The position numbers and the translations under genes were made by a program. From Phlyctochytrium arcticum (lineage: Eukaryota > Chytridiomycota > Chytridiomycetes > Chytridiales > Chytridiaceae): 64,000 nt of DNA. Under the pieces are notes generated by a model that worked only from the letters and a program-made list of their open reading frames with translations, searched no databases and was not told the origin of the DNA. The DNA lies in contig JAHLKI010000014.1 of NCBI GenBank assembly GCA_025602905.1, forward strand, positions 620,001 to 684,000, in the 5' to 3' direction. Positions 1-12,667 of the stretch are shown here, one piece after another (the first letter of the stretch is position 1; each line of letters opens with the position of its first letter).

Positions 1-1701
1 CAATAGCTCCTCTCGGACTTGTTCCTCTAGTCGACCCGGAGACGCCCACTCTGGATGTGCATCCTGCCATATTCTGTCTTCTCGGATTGTCGTGAGGATC
101 AGAGTAATCAACTGCATGGTACTGTTACAACCATCGGGGGTCTTCTCCTTCCAGCCCAACATATTCGCGAATTGCCGGAGTTTGTCGTGCAAAGCGCGGT
201 TAAGCGTATCCAGAACACTGATGTAGTAGTCGCGGTCAGCCATCCGCCATTGGGTGAATGATCCGGTAATCTTGGTTAGTTGGTGCAGCTTTGGAAACAC
301 ATCATCCTCGATCAGATGTCCTAATTGATAGTAGGTCACTAGCGCGTCGAGAAACGCAATTTCTTTGAATTCCTTGGACAAGCGCCATCGGAAAGAGCAT
401 TCAGAAAGGATTGCTACGGAGAGTTTGGAAAGTGATATGACCGTGTCTTGGGCAGATGCATGTTGCATGTCATGTTTCAGACAGACATCCAATAGCATGC
501 GGTAGTAGGCGTGAGGGTCTGAAGGGAGGAACGATGATGGGTCTGCTGACGATGAGGACTGAACATGTGGTGTTTAGATTTGCATTCAAGATGTCAAACA
601 CTTCCATGCAACCTACTCTGGCGTTGATGGAGTTGGGGTATCGTTGGTGAAAGTTTTGTAGTAGCACTTGCAAAAGATGTATCTCGCGTTGTTTCCAAGA
701 ATCATAAGCTTGGCGTTGACTGAAATCGGATGGCCGAGCGAATGGACAATCATCCTTCACCATCAGATCCAACAGAGTCTTCAGCTCCACAAATGTGGTT
801 TTGTCAGTGCATGACTTTCGTGCATCTACAACGTGGGCTCTATGTTCATCCTTTTTCATCTCAAACACAACATTGAGCCAGTCTGCCAAACTGGAATCGA
901 TACTGTCTCCAGAAATGGGAACGTATTTCATGAACGATCGTAGCACAACTTTGAGTTGATCCTGGTCTTTCAGGAGAGGCGCGTGAAGCACAGAATTGCG
1001 GACTTCGGCTTTCTGAATGGCTTCCCTGACAATCGCCAAGAACAGCTCGGCCGTCAGCAGCAAGAACTTGTCGTGTTCTTCAGGTGTCAATTCCTTGGGA
1101 AGCTCTTTATCGATGTAGGCTCCGATGCACAGAATGAGATCCCGCAAATCTGTTAACAGACCGAGATTTGAGCCTTCGCCCAATCTTTCCCGTAAGATCC
1201 TACATATTTCGTAAGTTTCCGAGAACATATGGTGGTCACACATCCACCAACTTACCGTCCACCAGCTCGAGCAAAGGTTCCGGTACGGGGATCCTTCATG
1301 GCGCCACTGAATATCTCGACCCGTGCATGGAGTAGCTTTATGAATGCTCTGAGAGTTCCGGATGCCAGCTTGACAGTGTCGCCCTTGTTGATGCTCTCTT
1401 CATACTCGTGAACGTGATAATGTATTCCAAATTTCTCAGCGGCTCGTCGTGCCTCTTCTGCTAGCGTCCGGTCTGAAGATCCCGTCGATGAGGGGGTAGG
1501 CCCCTTTTGAATGTCTATTGATGGTTTCGCTGCTTTATCTACTCCAGAATCGAGGGCTGGGTACAGGCAGCAGCGGAGTGCTGCCAGATAAACATCATGA
1601 GGGGTGAGGGGAGCGGCGGCAGGCGAGTTGTTTTGCTGTCGTGTAGATTGTCTCCGGCGGCGAGGCACTCTTCCTATCGTTCGGGTAGATACTATAGTCA
1701 T
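1..1701 (-). CDS. Munc13-like (MUN-domain) protein, 3' part cut by window edge
   Basis: Partial gene on the minus strand. ATG is at 1701; exons are 1701-1256, 1199-617 and 558 to beyond position 1. The introns (1255-1200, 616-559) keep frame. The N-terminus is basic and disordered, followed by helical text without membrane segments. After the second intron come a DPHAYYRMLLDVCLKHDM block and an RWRL motif followed by a long helical stretch. These recall the MUN/Munc13-homology region of fungal Munc13-like proteins, which act in vesicle priming and exocytosis. The family call rests on recognition of short motifs only; no C2 domain is visible in this part. The neighbouring minus-strand gene does carry a C2 domain, but I see nothing joining the two. 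The C-terminus lies outside the window. Confidence 0.5.
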
Positions 1702-2032
1702 GGCTTCTCAGATAGATCAAATTGGACTTAATGCATCGTTGACTTTTGGCGTTTTTGGTGCTGTCATCTCGGTGCTGAGTGTCATTCAGCTCAGCCCTCA
1801 GCATCAGCTACACAGCCACCCAATCGGTCTCTCCATTTGGCTCTGCGTTCACATTGGCCTGCTGTCTGCTATATAAAGCTGTGTACTATAAAAGGTCTGA
1901 TGAAGGACGAGGAAGCTGCGAGGCTCGATGGGAGTGGAAACGTGGAGATGAGTTTGTTCTTATACGACCAGTACCGACAATCTATTTGACCCCGGCAATC
2001 AATATTACGATGTGAGGAGGTGTCCACGAGCT
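1702..2032. other. Intergenic stretch, nothing recognised
   Basis: About 330 bases between the MUN-like gene start and the end of the C2 gene. No conserved ORF, RNA gene or repeat was seen; it should hold the promoter of the MUN-like gene. Confidence 0.4.
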
Positions 2033-2111
2033 CTAAGATGTTTCAGAAGAAGAAGCCATAAAAAGTGCGGCAGTCATCGCCCTCTCAAGGATGGCAGCCA
2101 GGGAAATCTGA

Positions 2112-3359
2112 TCAAAATGGTGATAAACGCACCAATTGTCCAATGCGAAATTCAACGCAATTTTTGACCAGAAACTTTTCCCAACGCATCTTTCCGAGGT
2201 CCGTCCCAAAAGGTACATCATCTAGCTCAACTCGCCGCGAAGCTTTATAGGCACCGTTTAATATAGCCTTTGACGGGATATAAACGTCTGATGTTTTCTT
2301 GTTGAACTCCGTGCCGGTGATACTCAAGTCGTATGCATATTGTGCATTGATGGGCATGTCAAGAATCATGAGCTTGATGTCACAGTTTCCTTGATCCCAG
2401 TCCACTACTATGAAAGTGGATGGGTCAACAGAATCCTCCGTTGTGAAATTGTGTTTGGATGGTAGTGGAAAGTAAACAGCCTGATCGGCGTGATCCAATA
2501 GCACGTCCTGCAGCTTTGTTGCCGCTGCCTGGAAATTCAAAGAACCCTTCCATCCATGGGCGGAGACAATTTTGCCAAGATCTGTACCCTCCACAAGCTC
2601 CTTCTCAAACTTGTAGAGTGCGATCAAGTTCCAATCCGTTCCGATTGGGACATCATCCAACTTGATTTCATCGTAGTAGCTCAGACTGGTGCCTTTGATG
2701 GGTGTGGGTTTGCCCTCGCAAGCGGTGCGCCGTCGGATCCGTGACTTGGTAGCGGACAGGATCGCCATGTCCAAGTATAAGGAAGGATTTTGAACAGTTG
2801 AATAAACTTTGGCATCAATCTCTCCAGACTTCTCAAACTCGAGGCCTAATATCAGTGGACCCATATGCCCCGGAAATGGCATATACAAACGCTTGGCTGT
2901 TGAGAGGCACACAACGCCAGGTAACGCTTTCACATCGTCCATGACAGCCTCAAACGTATATGTGCACGCCAGTCGAATTCCTAGCACTGAAACTGCCGAA
3001 GGATTTCGATATTTTTCCTTGACAAATTCAATCGGTATTTCGTTATCCTTTTTCGTAAATAGACCAGGATTCAGATGAACTTCCATTGAGGCAACTTTCT
3101 GGTCGCGGAAAGTGTCCTCATCATAAATTTCAAACAAGAACTTGCCGTCAAGCAGAGAACTTTCCTCGGTCTCGAACGTGAATACTTGATTCCATTGCGG
3201 GTTTGGGTCATCCTTAATTACGCTCGTTTTGGCGCTGCTCTGCGAGGATTTTGATGGGAACGAAACTTTGACGTACGGATCAATCTGGCCGATGCGATCC
3301 GTTTTTGGCAAGTTTGTTGCTTTGACGATCGTTAGCGTTACGACAACGCGTCTGGTCAT
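2112..3359 (-). CDS. C2-domain protein
   Basis: ATG at 3359 gives a single-exon ORF of about 415 aa. Residues about 1-110 form a C2 domain: VTLTIVKATNLPKTD opens it, followed by QIDPYVKVSF, PNPQWNQVFTF and IYDEDTFRDQKVAS, with the aspartates expected for Ca2+/phospholipid binding. C2 domains dock proteins to membranes. The remainder is beta-rich and contains a repeated LDDVP(I/F)GTD motif (about residues 245 and 390), so the C-terminal region looks like two related modules. The second module stops early. In the overlapping frame down to 2033 a stretch starting WSKIALNFAL resembles the first module better, so the true end may be near 2033 by an unrecognised intron or a frameshift near 2170-2210. 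Function beyond membrane binding is unknown. Confidence 0.75.
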   Translation of the reverse strand: MTRRVVVTLTIVKATNLPKTDRIGQIDPYVKVSFPSKSSQSSAKTSVIKDDPNPQWNQVFTFETEESSLLDGKFLFEIYDEDTFRDQKVASMEVHLNPGLFTKKDNEIPIEFVKEKYRNPSAVSVLGIRLACTYTFEAVMDDVKALPGVVCLSTAKRLYMPFPGHMGPLILGLEFEKSGEIDAKVYSTVQNPSLYLDMAILSATKSRIRRRTACEGKPTPIKGTSLSYYDEIKLDDVPIGTDWNLIALYKFEKELVEGTDLGKIVSAHGWKGSLNFQAAATKLQDVLLDHADQAVYFPLPSKHNFTTEDSVDPSTFIVVDWDQGNCDIKLMILDMPINAQYAYDLSITGTEFNKKTSDVYIPSKAILNGAYKASRRVELDDVPFGTDLGKMRWEKFLVKNCVEFRIGQLVRLSPF

Positions 3360-4691
3360 GTTCGGCACAGTACCGTAGTGTTTGCGAAACAATTGAGATT
3401 AGACGTTGCAAGATCCTATTGGTAGATTGTCGGGTCAAAGGTCAAAGTCGCGGAGCCAGGTCGCGGAGCGCACCGCTGAGCCGCTCATGTACCGCCTCGA
3501 TTTTCTCATCATGGCCAACTTACCAGTACTTTAAAAATACCTTTGGAAAGAACGCAAAGTTAAGCATCATATTGTTTTGCAACTACTTTCCCGGGTGTGT
3601 CAGTTCCTAAATTACTATCATCTTTTGGTGTGCGGATCAAAGCATCTGGGCCGTAAATGTGTATGTGCGGAAAAGACTTCAGATACCTCCACTCTCCAAT
3701 TTCTTTACTTAAAGTGCGGGGAATGACCATTTCGTAGTTAGTAATATGAATGAAATTGGCATCCGGTCCACGGTCTCAAGCAAGTATGGGCCGGGTAAGT
3801 TTTTGATTTATCGTGGGAGAGTTGGTGGGAGACGCTGGAACGCTCCCGATCGCGCTCCCGATTGCAATAAATCGGCCATAAATGCATTGGAAAGACTCGT
3901 GCGAGTCTATCTTTTTTCCCAGGCCTGCATCAAATGAATTGCGAGCAATGCTTGAAAGCGTAGATTTTGGTTGAAACGAATCCGATGCACCAGTACTCCC
4001 GAAACAGCGTTTTGCCCTTGATTTGCAGGCCAATAATTACGGCCAAGGTTGCTGTGTCCGCGCCAGACATCCGTTAAGGAAAGAGTCGAGTTCCGAGTTC
4101 CGTACAATTTTGCCCAGAAGTGTGGTTAGATTTCATATAGAAAATGGAGGAGCACTTTGTAAAAGAGATGCAGACATCAGGGGGACTCAGACACGTGCAT
4201 ATGCTTTCGAAATCAATGGAAATAAAATCCACATATCGAGATATATCTTTACTAGTTGCTACCTTTTCACTTGGTGTCAAGAACAAACCGTTCTGTATAA
4301 CAATTAGAGATGAGGATGAGAAAAAATCGTAGAAATCAGCGATCCTGCATATGTTTTCGACAACGTGTGTGCCTACTCCACTGTCTTACCCCGTCGATGA
4401 GGATAGTGTGGGAATGGTGACGGAAGCGGCGGGCAAGCGAACACTAGTTTTCTGGATAGTATCTTCGTTGCGTGTATTGCCTGGCATGCATGTACGTTGC
4501 GTTGATGTCCGCGGGTCAACCCAAGGAGGAAGCGTTCCAGCGTGGCCCAGAGTTGGTAAATGGATTTTGGGATCTGGCTTGGACTGGTTGGAAATGTGTG
4601 GTATAAAAATAGAAACAGCCATGTCATCCCCCCTTGTCGCCATATGTATTCCTTTGGACCTATAAAGTTCAATCAATCAAGGCTTTCTTTC
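3360..4691. other. Divergent intergenic region
   Basis: About 1.3 kb between two divergently transcribed genes (C2 protein to the left, receiver protein to the right). Only short unsupported ORFs. A TATA-like string (TATAAAAATAG) lies at about 4601, some 90 bases before the receiver-gene ATG, and may be its promoter element. Nothing else recognised. Confidence 0.4.
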
Positions 4692-6508
4692 ATGGCGAAT
4701 AGAGGAGGCGAGAACCGAACTATTCAAGCAAACGTGGATTTTCGAGTTGGTATCGTCGACGACAACCGTAAGCCATGAAATATCTTTTCATCGTTTGAAA
4801 AACCGCTGATATGTTGTTTTACTAGCCATTGTTGCCAAAATTCTCACGGTACTTTGAAGGGTAGAAACGCAACCCATTCTTCAGCGCACTGACAAGGCCT
4901 GCCTCTACCAATGCATCTAGAAATTGCTTGAGAAGAATCTAGGAGTATCAGTACCGAAGGAAGATGTATTTTCAGATGTACTAGCGATATTGAAAGCACT
5001 TGGAAAGCGCAAATATGATCTTCTGCTGATGGTAAGTCTGAGAAGTGCACATTATTCTCTTCTTGTCGTAGGCTGTTCTGAAAGGCAGTGTAGGATGTGG
5101 ATATGCCTCTTTTGAGCGGACTTGAGGCTGTGATGAGGTATGTGGTAGAAGGGATTCCTTATCTTCAAAATGATTCTCACCACTGCTGATCCCTCCTCCG
5201 ACCTGCAGAATCAGGAAGGCTCCGCCGGCCATGCTCCTGCCTAATTCTCGAAGCTCACTTCCGCGACCGCGACGTGAACTTAACGAGGAATCCACTATAT
5301 CCGGCTCACCAATGATGACAAGAACATTAGATCGGCCAGTTCGCAAATCGGTTACTCTTATGAATGGCCCTCAATCACCAGAACGCACACGAAGGAGGAC
5401 GTTGACCGATGACCCCAAGACGCTGCCCAGCTTGCGATGGCAAGCGCTTGCTGAGCACGTAGTGAGACCAAGATCCTCGTACAGTGGAAATGCTGCGCCC
5501 GCCACAGCGTCACCTCGCCCACGTCTTCGATCAGCATCAGCGTCCCATTCGGACAACCTTCGAGGCGATACATCAAGTCGCTCTTTGGATAGGAAAAAGC
5601 CAATTGCTCGGTTGGGACAAGCTGAAGAGGTTCCGACCACGTCCCCGTCTCCCTCGGGGACCCGCTCATCCATTCAGGCACTAGACAAGCTTCAATCAAC
5701 TCCGATCCCACCCATTCCCGTGACTGTGCGGCAGTCAGTTTCCAAGCTGTCAGGTGGAACCGGCTCCGCCGAAGCAGAGGCGATCCGGCGTGCGATGACG
5801 TTGGGGCAAGATGAAGAAGCAGAGTTAATCTTACCCATCGACGATCCAGAGGTCGCTGAGATACGCATCGCGACGGTGCCATTAGAGGCGCAAGTCACCG
5901 CCCTCAGCGCGGCCATTCTACCTGCAAATCGAGATATACCCATTATATGCATAACAGCAAATTCGTTGTATGAGAACCGCGTACAATATTTGAAAGCTGG
6001 AATGGACGAAGTCTTGACGAAGGTATGTTTAAGCATTGTTCGTGATGTGTTGGATGGTATTCTTACGCGTGCGCAGCCGTTCAATCCAACTACCGTTACT
6101 TCGATTGTCAGCAAGTTCATTGGCCGCTTTCAAGCAGCGCAACAGCCTTCAGGTCGGAGGCGTGAGCCATCCATAACTAGCGCACTTCTTGCTCTTATTG
6201 ACCAACATGACCCTGATGCCCCAAATCGTTTACACGCTGCTGTGAAATACGTAGACAGTAACCACGTGGATGACAAACAGTTGAGAACCGACCGAGCAGA
6301 TTTGTGCCTCCCGATCACTACCTTGAGAGCGACAGCGGTGCAACTACCGGCATTGAGATTACCCAACGAGGTTCGACGCATGCCGTCGGATGCTCCCATT
6401 CTGGAGAAGAAGTTGGTGTTGACCGATGTGAAAGAACCACTTGGACAAAGAGCGGCATCCCCGCGACTGAGTACCGCCTCAAGGCTCAAGCGGGCCATCT
6501 TATCATGA
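4692..6508 (+). CDS. Response-regulator receiver-domain protein with a long insertion
   Basis: Six exons: 4692-4767, 4826-4848, 4921-5031, 5094-5137, 5209-6022, 6077-6508 (499 aa). The spliced protein begins with a CheY-type receiver: FRVGIVDDN (acidic pair), helix 1 after the first intron, KYDLLLMDVDMP (predicted phospho-acceptor Asp) and SGLEAVMRIRKA. About 240 residues of Ser/Pro/Arg-rich text then interrupt the domain before it resumes with DIPIICITANSLYENR (conserved Thr) and AGMDEVLTKPFNP (conserved Lys). All receiver signature residues are therefore present, split by the insert. A low-complexity tail follows. No kinase, HPt or DNA-binding domain is seen. Fungal receivers of this kind end two-component phosphorelays, for example upstream of stress MAP kinase cascades; which pathway is unknown. 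Confidence 0.85.
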
Positions 6509-7695
6509 AATCGTTCCAAAGCTGTGACAAAGCAGATGTTTGGGAGGACTGCGTCTCATAGAGCGGCGAGAGGGAAGACTGCGCAGTCATGACTGGAGAT
6601 TTTTTATCGAGATGCTCTTCGTCTCGCTCCTTGATCTGGCCGTTCGCGGAGGTATATAGAGCCGTCTCCTTGTTTGTCGTGGGACTGGTTGTATTTATAG
6701 ATGGGGCGTGCAGTTCGCCGATTGCTACTCTATGCTGCAACTGCCCCAGTCTTTCAGTGTAAATGTTATTACATAGTTCTCATACTGTCCGAGAGTCCTA
6801 TCCCTGAGGAATTCCATATCTGCCACGGAAATGCGGTGGACGTGAGTGGAGGCGGCAGGACGCGTTGGGTCACCTCGGATAGATAGATAGATAGATGGGA
6901 CGACGCGCGAATGCATGTCCGCGAGCGGATTCGGAGAGTTGGATACCCCTGCTTTGTAAAGTCCCCGCTACCAATCTTCGCTCTAGCCGGCGGCGCAGTG
7001 TGAAGAGGGCCCGGCAAACGACAATTCATACATCCGTTTTATTATCTGCTACACCAATCCGTCTACCCCATTTCTTCCTTATTCAACCCCCTCATCTCGT
7101 CTTCAACCTCAGTTCGCTTCTTACTTGAATCCCGTCACCTACCACCTACATCCCATCCTCATCAAGTAATGTCGCTACAGTCCCCGCGTCCCACCATGCC
7201 GCCCAAGCAGATCACGGGCCGGCTAGCCTCGTACTTATCATTGTAGAGGTATAACAGGGGTGGAGCGTGCGATGCATTTTAGTATTTTTCGACTTTTCCT
7301 GCCTATGCGGATGTGGCTAAAGTCTAAAGCAGAATTACACAATAGGCTCTGGCAAAAGGCGCAAGGACACCACAAAATCGTCCATGGATTTGTAAATTGT
7401 GCTCACCTTCAACTTTATACTTGTGGCCCCTTGGACTAACGACATGTCTATAAGTTATCACAGCAGCGACAATTTTAGCACCGCCATCATGACATCCTTT
7501 GTCCAGTCCACTTTACATTTTTTCTACCAAAGTTTCACACCCACTACAATTGGTATTCGAGTTTGAGTTTGCATTCCCGAGCAAAACTCGGCTAGTATGC
7601 TCGTATAGCATTAGGAAAAATAAATTCGATTTGTACAATGGTAGAAATACCATACCGGTGTCCGGCTCCATCTATATATAGTACACTTAAACATT
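6509..7695. other. Intergenic, convergent 3' ends
   Basis: Between the 3' ends of the receiver gene (+) and the Num1-like gene (-). It contains a short GATA microsatellite at about 6877-6897. No supported gene; the short ORFs show no conserved features. Confidence 0.5.
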
Positions 7696-10600
7696 TTAAA
7701 TGGGTCGCCATTGGTCCGAAAGTTCTTCAAAGATGACACGGCTACTGTTGTCAGAAGCATGACGGCTATGTGAATGGCTCATCTTTTGGTCCAAATTACT
7801 GTGGGATGTTGATCTGCTAATCGTGGGGGTGTTGGTGGTATTGGTTGTGGGCTCGGACCGGTCTGCTGCCAGATTGAAGAAGGAAACACTCCTTCGGTTC
7901 ACACTCAGGGGTTTCGGCCACTTGAAATTGGAAAGACTCTTCATCTTCTTCAGGGGGGTGCGCATCGAAATACTGGCGTAACTGCTATCTTTCTGCGCAG
8001 TGGTATCAGGGACGACATTGAAGCAGTCCTCGTCATTACCACGACTCTCGCGGAATGACGATTCGACGCTTTGCGGCGGGCCTCCCTGTAACGTTCCTGC
8101 CGCCTCCCGATGACGGCCGACGTTGGCGCTCTGAGAAAAGCGCAAGCTACTGCTTTCTTTCACCTTTAATCCGCCATTTTCAGAAGCCAGGTCGAAACCA
8201 CTCTTCTCACGCAGAACAGATATTCGAAGTTCACCCTTCTTCGGGGTATCGCGGAATGACATTGACATTCGTCGGCTTAAAGCAGCTACTGAATTTACAA
8301 GCGGGTTCGGACGAGCAGGAAACCGTGGTTGTGGTGTACTGAAAACTGATGGGGGAATCTGAACCTCCTTCCGCTGCGAAGGAGATGGGTCGAGCTCGTC
8401 AAAAGTCATCTGCTGGTCCTTGACATGTCCATCTTCCTCATCGTCGGTCATTGCACTCTGTACTAGCCGCTCCTTGGAACGATTTGAGTCAGATGCCAGA
8501 ACCCGGACAGCATCGTCTACATCGTCTTCGTCATCGTCATCATCGTCAGAAAAGACCAGATCCCCTTCTTTCTCCATAAACCCAAATTGCTCATGGAGTG
8601 GGCGAGGTCTGTGGGTCCTTTCGAGTAGGAGAGACAAGCCACTTGTCCATCGTTCATGATCGTACCAGTTGGTAGGAACGATACGGACAGTGCGGTGTGG
8701 TGTCTGAATGATAACGGCATGTTCCGGACCGGGAGGGTAGTTCTTGTATTGGCGATCAGGGTCATCCCATTTGATTGACTTAATGAAGGCTGGCATATAG
8801 AAATTGAGCAATTGAAATAACTACTCATCTCTGACTTTAAGCTGACCTGTTCTAGTTTGCATGTTCTTCTTGCCTTGACTGGGAGGCTTATTTGCCCAAT
8901 TCAGTGCGCGTGAATAAGGGTTCACCCAAAAGTAGCGCAATTGCGGATTTCGATTGCGACGATTGAACTTTTGAAACTATTTCAAGCATTAGTCCGAGGT
9001 TGACAATTCATCGTCAACTGCTGAAGAAGGAACGCTTACCCAGCTGCCGATCATGGTGTAAGTTAAGTTAGCAACCTGTGCAGCCTTTTTGGACTCTCTT
9101 TGACCCTCGGATCCGTATTCAGACAATTGATCGAGTTTGTCGTTACTTGCCAAAGTGGATGTACTCCTTCCGGACCTCTTAATCCAGTCCTGGAGCATGC
9201 TCGGAGAGTGTTCGGCCATGTTTCCGCCCCTGCGATGAGAACCGGCCCGTTTGGGTTGAGGAAGTTGAGAAGTCCTTATTGTGGATTTTCTCTGGATGAC
9301 ATCCGAAACAGAAAGATTGATTTGTGGATCCGCATCTTGAGTTGCGGTATGCTTCTCGGGTACCTTTTCCGCGCCTGGTGGGGCGGGAAGAGAAGGCAAT
9401 GTCACACTCATAACAGAAGATTTGAGATCTTCATGTTTGTTGGGGGAAAGTGTCGCATTCGAGGTTTGGGGTGTGGTCGGTGCCAGTGTGGCCTTCACTT
9501 GCTTTGCAGGTGGAGTCAAGAACGCGGTGTGAGGAATGGGCTGGCGGTCTTCTGCAGAAGACTCGCCTGTTTGCGGCAGAGGCCACGGCATCGGACTCGG
9601 CTTCAATCCATACACAGTAGGTCCCCAACTTTTAAGAGGCTTCGATGCTGGGGTGGGCGTTGTCGAAGTATCAACTTTACTCGCTTCCTCAAACTTGCTG
9701 GCAACTGATGACACAGAAACGGACCGATTTTGATGCGCGCGTTCGTTAATTTCTGCGATAGCTTCCTGACGCGTAAACGATCGTCCCGCAGTCCGGTTTT
9801 CAATAGTGCGGAGTTCCTTCCTGCTAGGCGTAGGTAGTGGCAAGGGTGTGGACGAATGACGGGAATGGGCGGCCGCTTTGGGAGTACCAGAAAAATCGGC
9901 ATTTCCGGTAGGAATCCTGCCTGAAGATTTTGCTTTCCCAGTGGACATGTGTTTGTCATTCTTCGCGACATTGTTCGCCGATGACGGCTCGACGGCGTGT
10001 GCGATCTGGTGATGTCCAAAATCTGGTATTGGCTTCACGTGAAAGGGTAGAATGGGTTGCGCAGAAGAATGTGAATCACCAATTGGGGCGAGATCTTTCC
10101 GAATCTTGCCATTAACGACAGGAATCATTTGACCATTCTCAAGTATAAATCCATCCTTCTTTTCGGAGACCTCGTCTGGAACCTCAGGTCCCTGATTTGA
10201 GGATGTGGCGGACTCGCTGAAATTTGGTTGCGGGGAAGTGAAAACATTGAGAGAGTCTTGATCCTCAACTGGACTATCTGGTAGAGGAGGGAGCAAGCTT
10301 ACATCTATGTCCGCACCGAACAGTGGCAGTGCCTGGGAGGACTTGGTCACGATTCCTATGACTGCTGGGCTTTCAGAGGGCTCGGTAACTGCCGCACGGA
10401 AGTCATTCAGTAGATTACGAGCAGTTCGCTTCTCTCGTACAGCACCCCAACACTCATCAGAAGACGTTTTGGTTACGAGAATCTCAGGTGGAGAAGTCCG
10501 ACAGTCTGACTTGTCTCCAGGACTTCCCGGTGATGGGGAGACCGAGCGTGGGGCGGACCGATGCCTTTTTGCAGATTTCGAGTTTCTGGTTTTGGCCGCA

Positions 10601-12071
10601 GAATTATGAATGGGTTGCGAATCCGCGTCTTCCCGAATAAACTCAGCCAGACGGTTCCGAACATCCAGCACAGACTTATCCTGTGGTGTAGAACGTCCAG
10701 ATCGCAAAATATCAATGGTTTCCTGCGCCAGCGCAAGAAGTCGAGAAAGTTCCGACCGTTCTGCTCGATCTTTCTCCGCATTGTCTTCCAACTCTTTGAT
10801 TTGGAGGTGCGCGTGCGACAGGGAAGCTGAAAGCGATTCAACAAAGAGATTGTGTTTGGTTGGTGATCGGTCCGGACTGGAGATCATGAGTGATGAGGGA
10901 GCAGCAGATAGCTTGTCGTCATCAAAATCCATTCCGCGAGAAAACTGTAGAGATGAATTCTGGGAGGAAGCCAAATCATAGCGGGGAAATGTTGCATCTT
11001 CGGCAGCTTTTCGAACCAACTCTTCGCATGTCCGGACCAGATCTTCTTTCTCAGTCTCCAAAATCTCGATTGCACGCTTACTCCGGGACAACTCCATTTC
11101 AAGACGAATTTTAGATTGCTCCTTTGTCTCATTTGAGTTTTGTTCGGAACTTTTCAGGTATTCAATTTGCTCCAAACTTCCACGATATAATGCATCCAAC
11201 CCTTTCAAGCTGTTGTGCAACTTTGCCGTTTCCGCCTCTGCTTCGGCGAGCTGATCTCGAAGTTGCTGATTATTCAGTTCCAGATCCCACAATCGCTCGT
11301 CGAGCTTGCCTGAAAAACAAGATTAGAGACGATTGTAAATCTGCAGGTTTTTGACGTTGTGAAACTTACTTCCAGTATGGTTGGACTTCTCATACTGACG
11401 CTGCAAAGCATCCAGCTTTTCTTCCAGCGCATCGTTCTCTTCCTGCAATTCTTGACGCGCTTCGCTCATATTTCCCAATTGAGATTGCAAATTTCGAAGT
11501 TGATTTAGCAAATGATTGTCGATGTCAGAAGCCAAATGCGGATCGATCATTTGGGGTGATGCAATCAGGCCGCGCTTTCGCGGCGACTGAGGTTTCTCAA
11601 TACGCTTACCCGTCAAGCGACGGGGAGATCGTGGTGAAAGCTACGAGAAACTCCATTAGTGCCTCGCAGCATATTCAAAGAGTTATTGATGTATGTCACC
11701 TGTCTGCCGGCACGCTTGGTGGAATTTCTCCTAGTAAGCGCCTCTGGAGATTCCTCGCCCAAATCACTTGAACTCTCGTATTGCCGCAGATGACTACGCA
11801 ACTACCTCCTTGTGTTATTGACAGCATATCTTGTCCGTTTCATGATAATCCCGACCCATACCTTTTCTTGCTCCTTCAGTAAATGTTGGCCAAATGTAGC
11901 CGCCGTAAACAGGTCCTCCTCCGTCGCCATAAGGCGCTGACGAAGATCTCGATTCTCATTCTCCAATAAAAGCAATGCCTGCCTGTCTATGCTTTGCTCA
12001 GATCCCTTTGCTTCGATATCAGCCGGGTCGTTTGTGGTATCCGCTCCTTTTGGCGGAGTTTCTGAGATCAT
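7696..12071 (-). CDS. Num1/ApsA/Mcp5-like cortical anchor protein
   Basis: Six exons (12071-11862, 11801-11700, 11640-11370, 11309-9040, 8976-8847, 8789-7696), 1358 aa. The N-terminus is coiled coil (LLENENRDLRQRLMATEEDL; more heptads near 11500 and 11250-10700), then long Ser/Pro/Thr-rich disorder. A C-terminal PH domain is split over exons 4-6: LRYFWVNPYSRALNW, then an acceptor joining to AFIKSIKWDDPDRQYK, then TVRIVPTNWYDHERWTSGLS. That string pattern is the Mcp5/Num1-type PH domain, which binds plasma-membrane PI(4,5)P2. Family members anchor dynein and mitochondria at the cell cortex for nuclear migration. An acidic Asp/Glu run follows the PH domain (about 8560-8510). The 767-aa middle exon alone would miss both ends. 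Confidence 0.85.
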
Positions 12072-12667
12072 GGCTACGTCGCGCCCCTGGGGTTCAATTC
12101 CACAATTCCCACTGAATCCTTCGAAAGCTCCTATGCACTATGCCAGGAGGTATTCCGCCCGAGTCTAGTCGACGAGCCGAGGTTTATTCTCTCCCGTAAC
12201 AAGGTTTGTTGCTCTTTTTCGTACTTGTTCTCCCTCCGAAATAATGTTTGGCGGGCAAGTTCCGACAACAGGGTACGCAAGGCGGGACAACTTCCAGGAT
12301 CAGCTCGAACAAAGCCCGCCGGACAAGGTTATGAGCCCTATAAGCAGAGATCTAGGCAGTGTGCAAGAAGATAGTCATTTTCTTCTCAACCTTTCAGCGG
12401 TTTTCTCGCCTCTTTGTTGAAGCACCAGCTTTGGGTTTGCAACACTTTGGCGCGTCCACCTCGATCTTGCACTTTAACCTTGATAAGGCAAGATGACCAC
12501 GAGTTTCCCTTTCAACTTCTTAACAGAAAGGACCAAGAGCAAAAGTCCTACACGATATATTGATGAATCCAAAATACATTATGCAAATTATGCTCAAGAT
12601 GAGCTAGTGACAGAACTAAGTACAAGAAAAGGACGCCCGAAACGGCGAGGTGCGTAAGTCCGTGTCG
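12072..12667. other. Intergenic, tandem genes
   Basis: About 600 bases between the Num1-like start and the glycosyltransferase stop, both minus strand. No ORF with features; expected to hold the Num1-like promoter and the upstream gene's 3' end. Confidence 0.4.
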
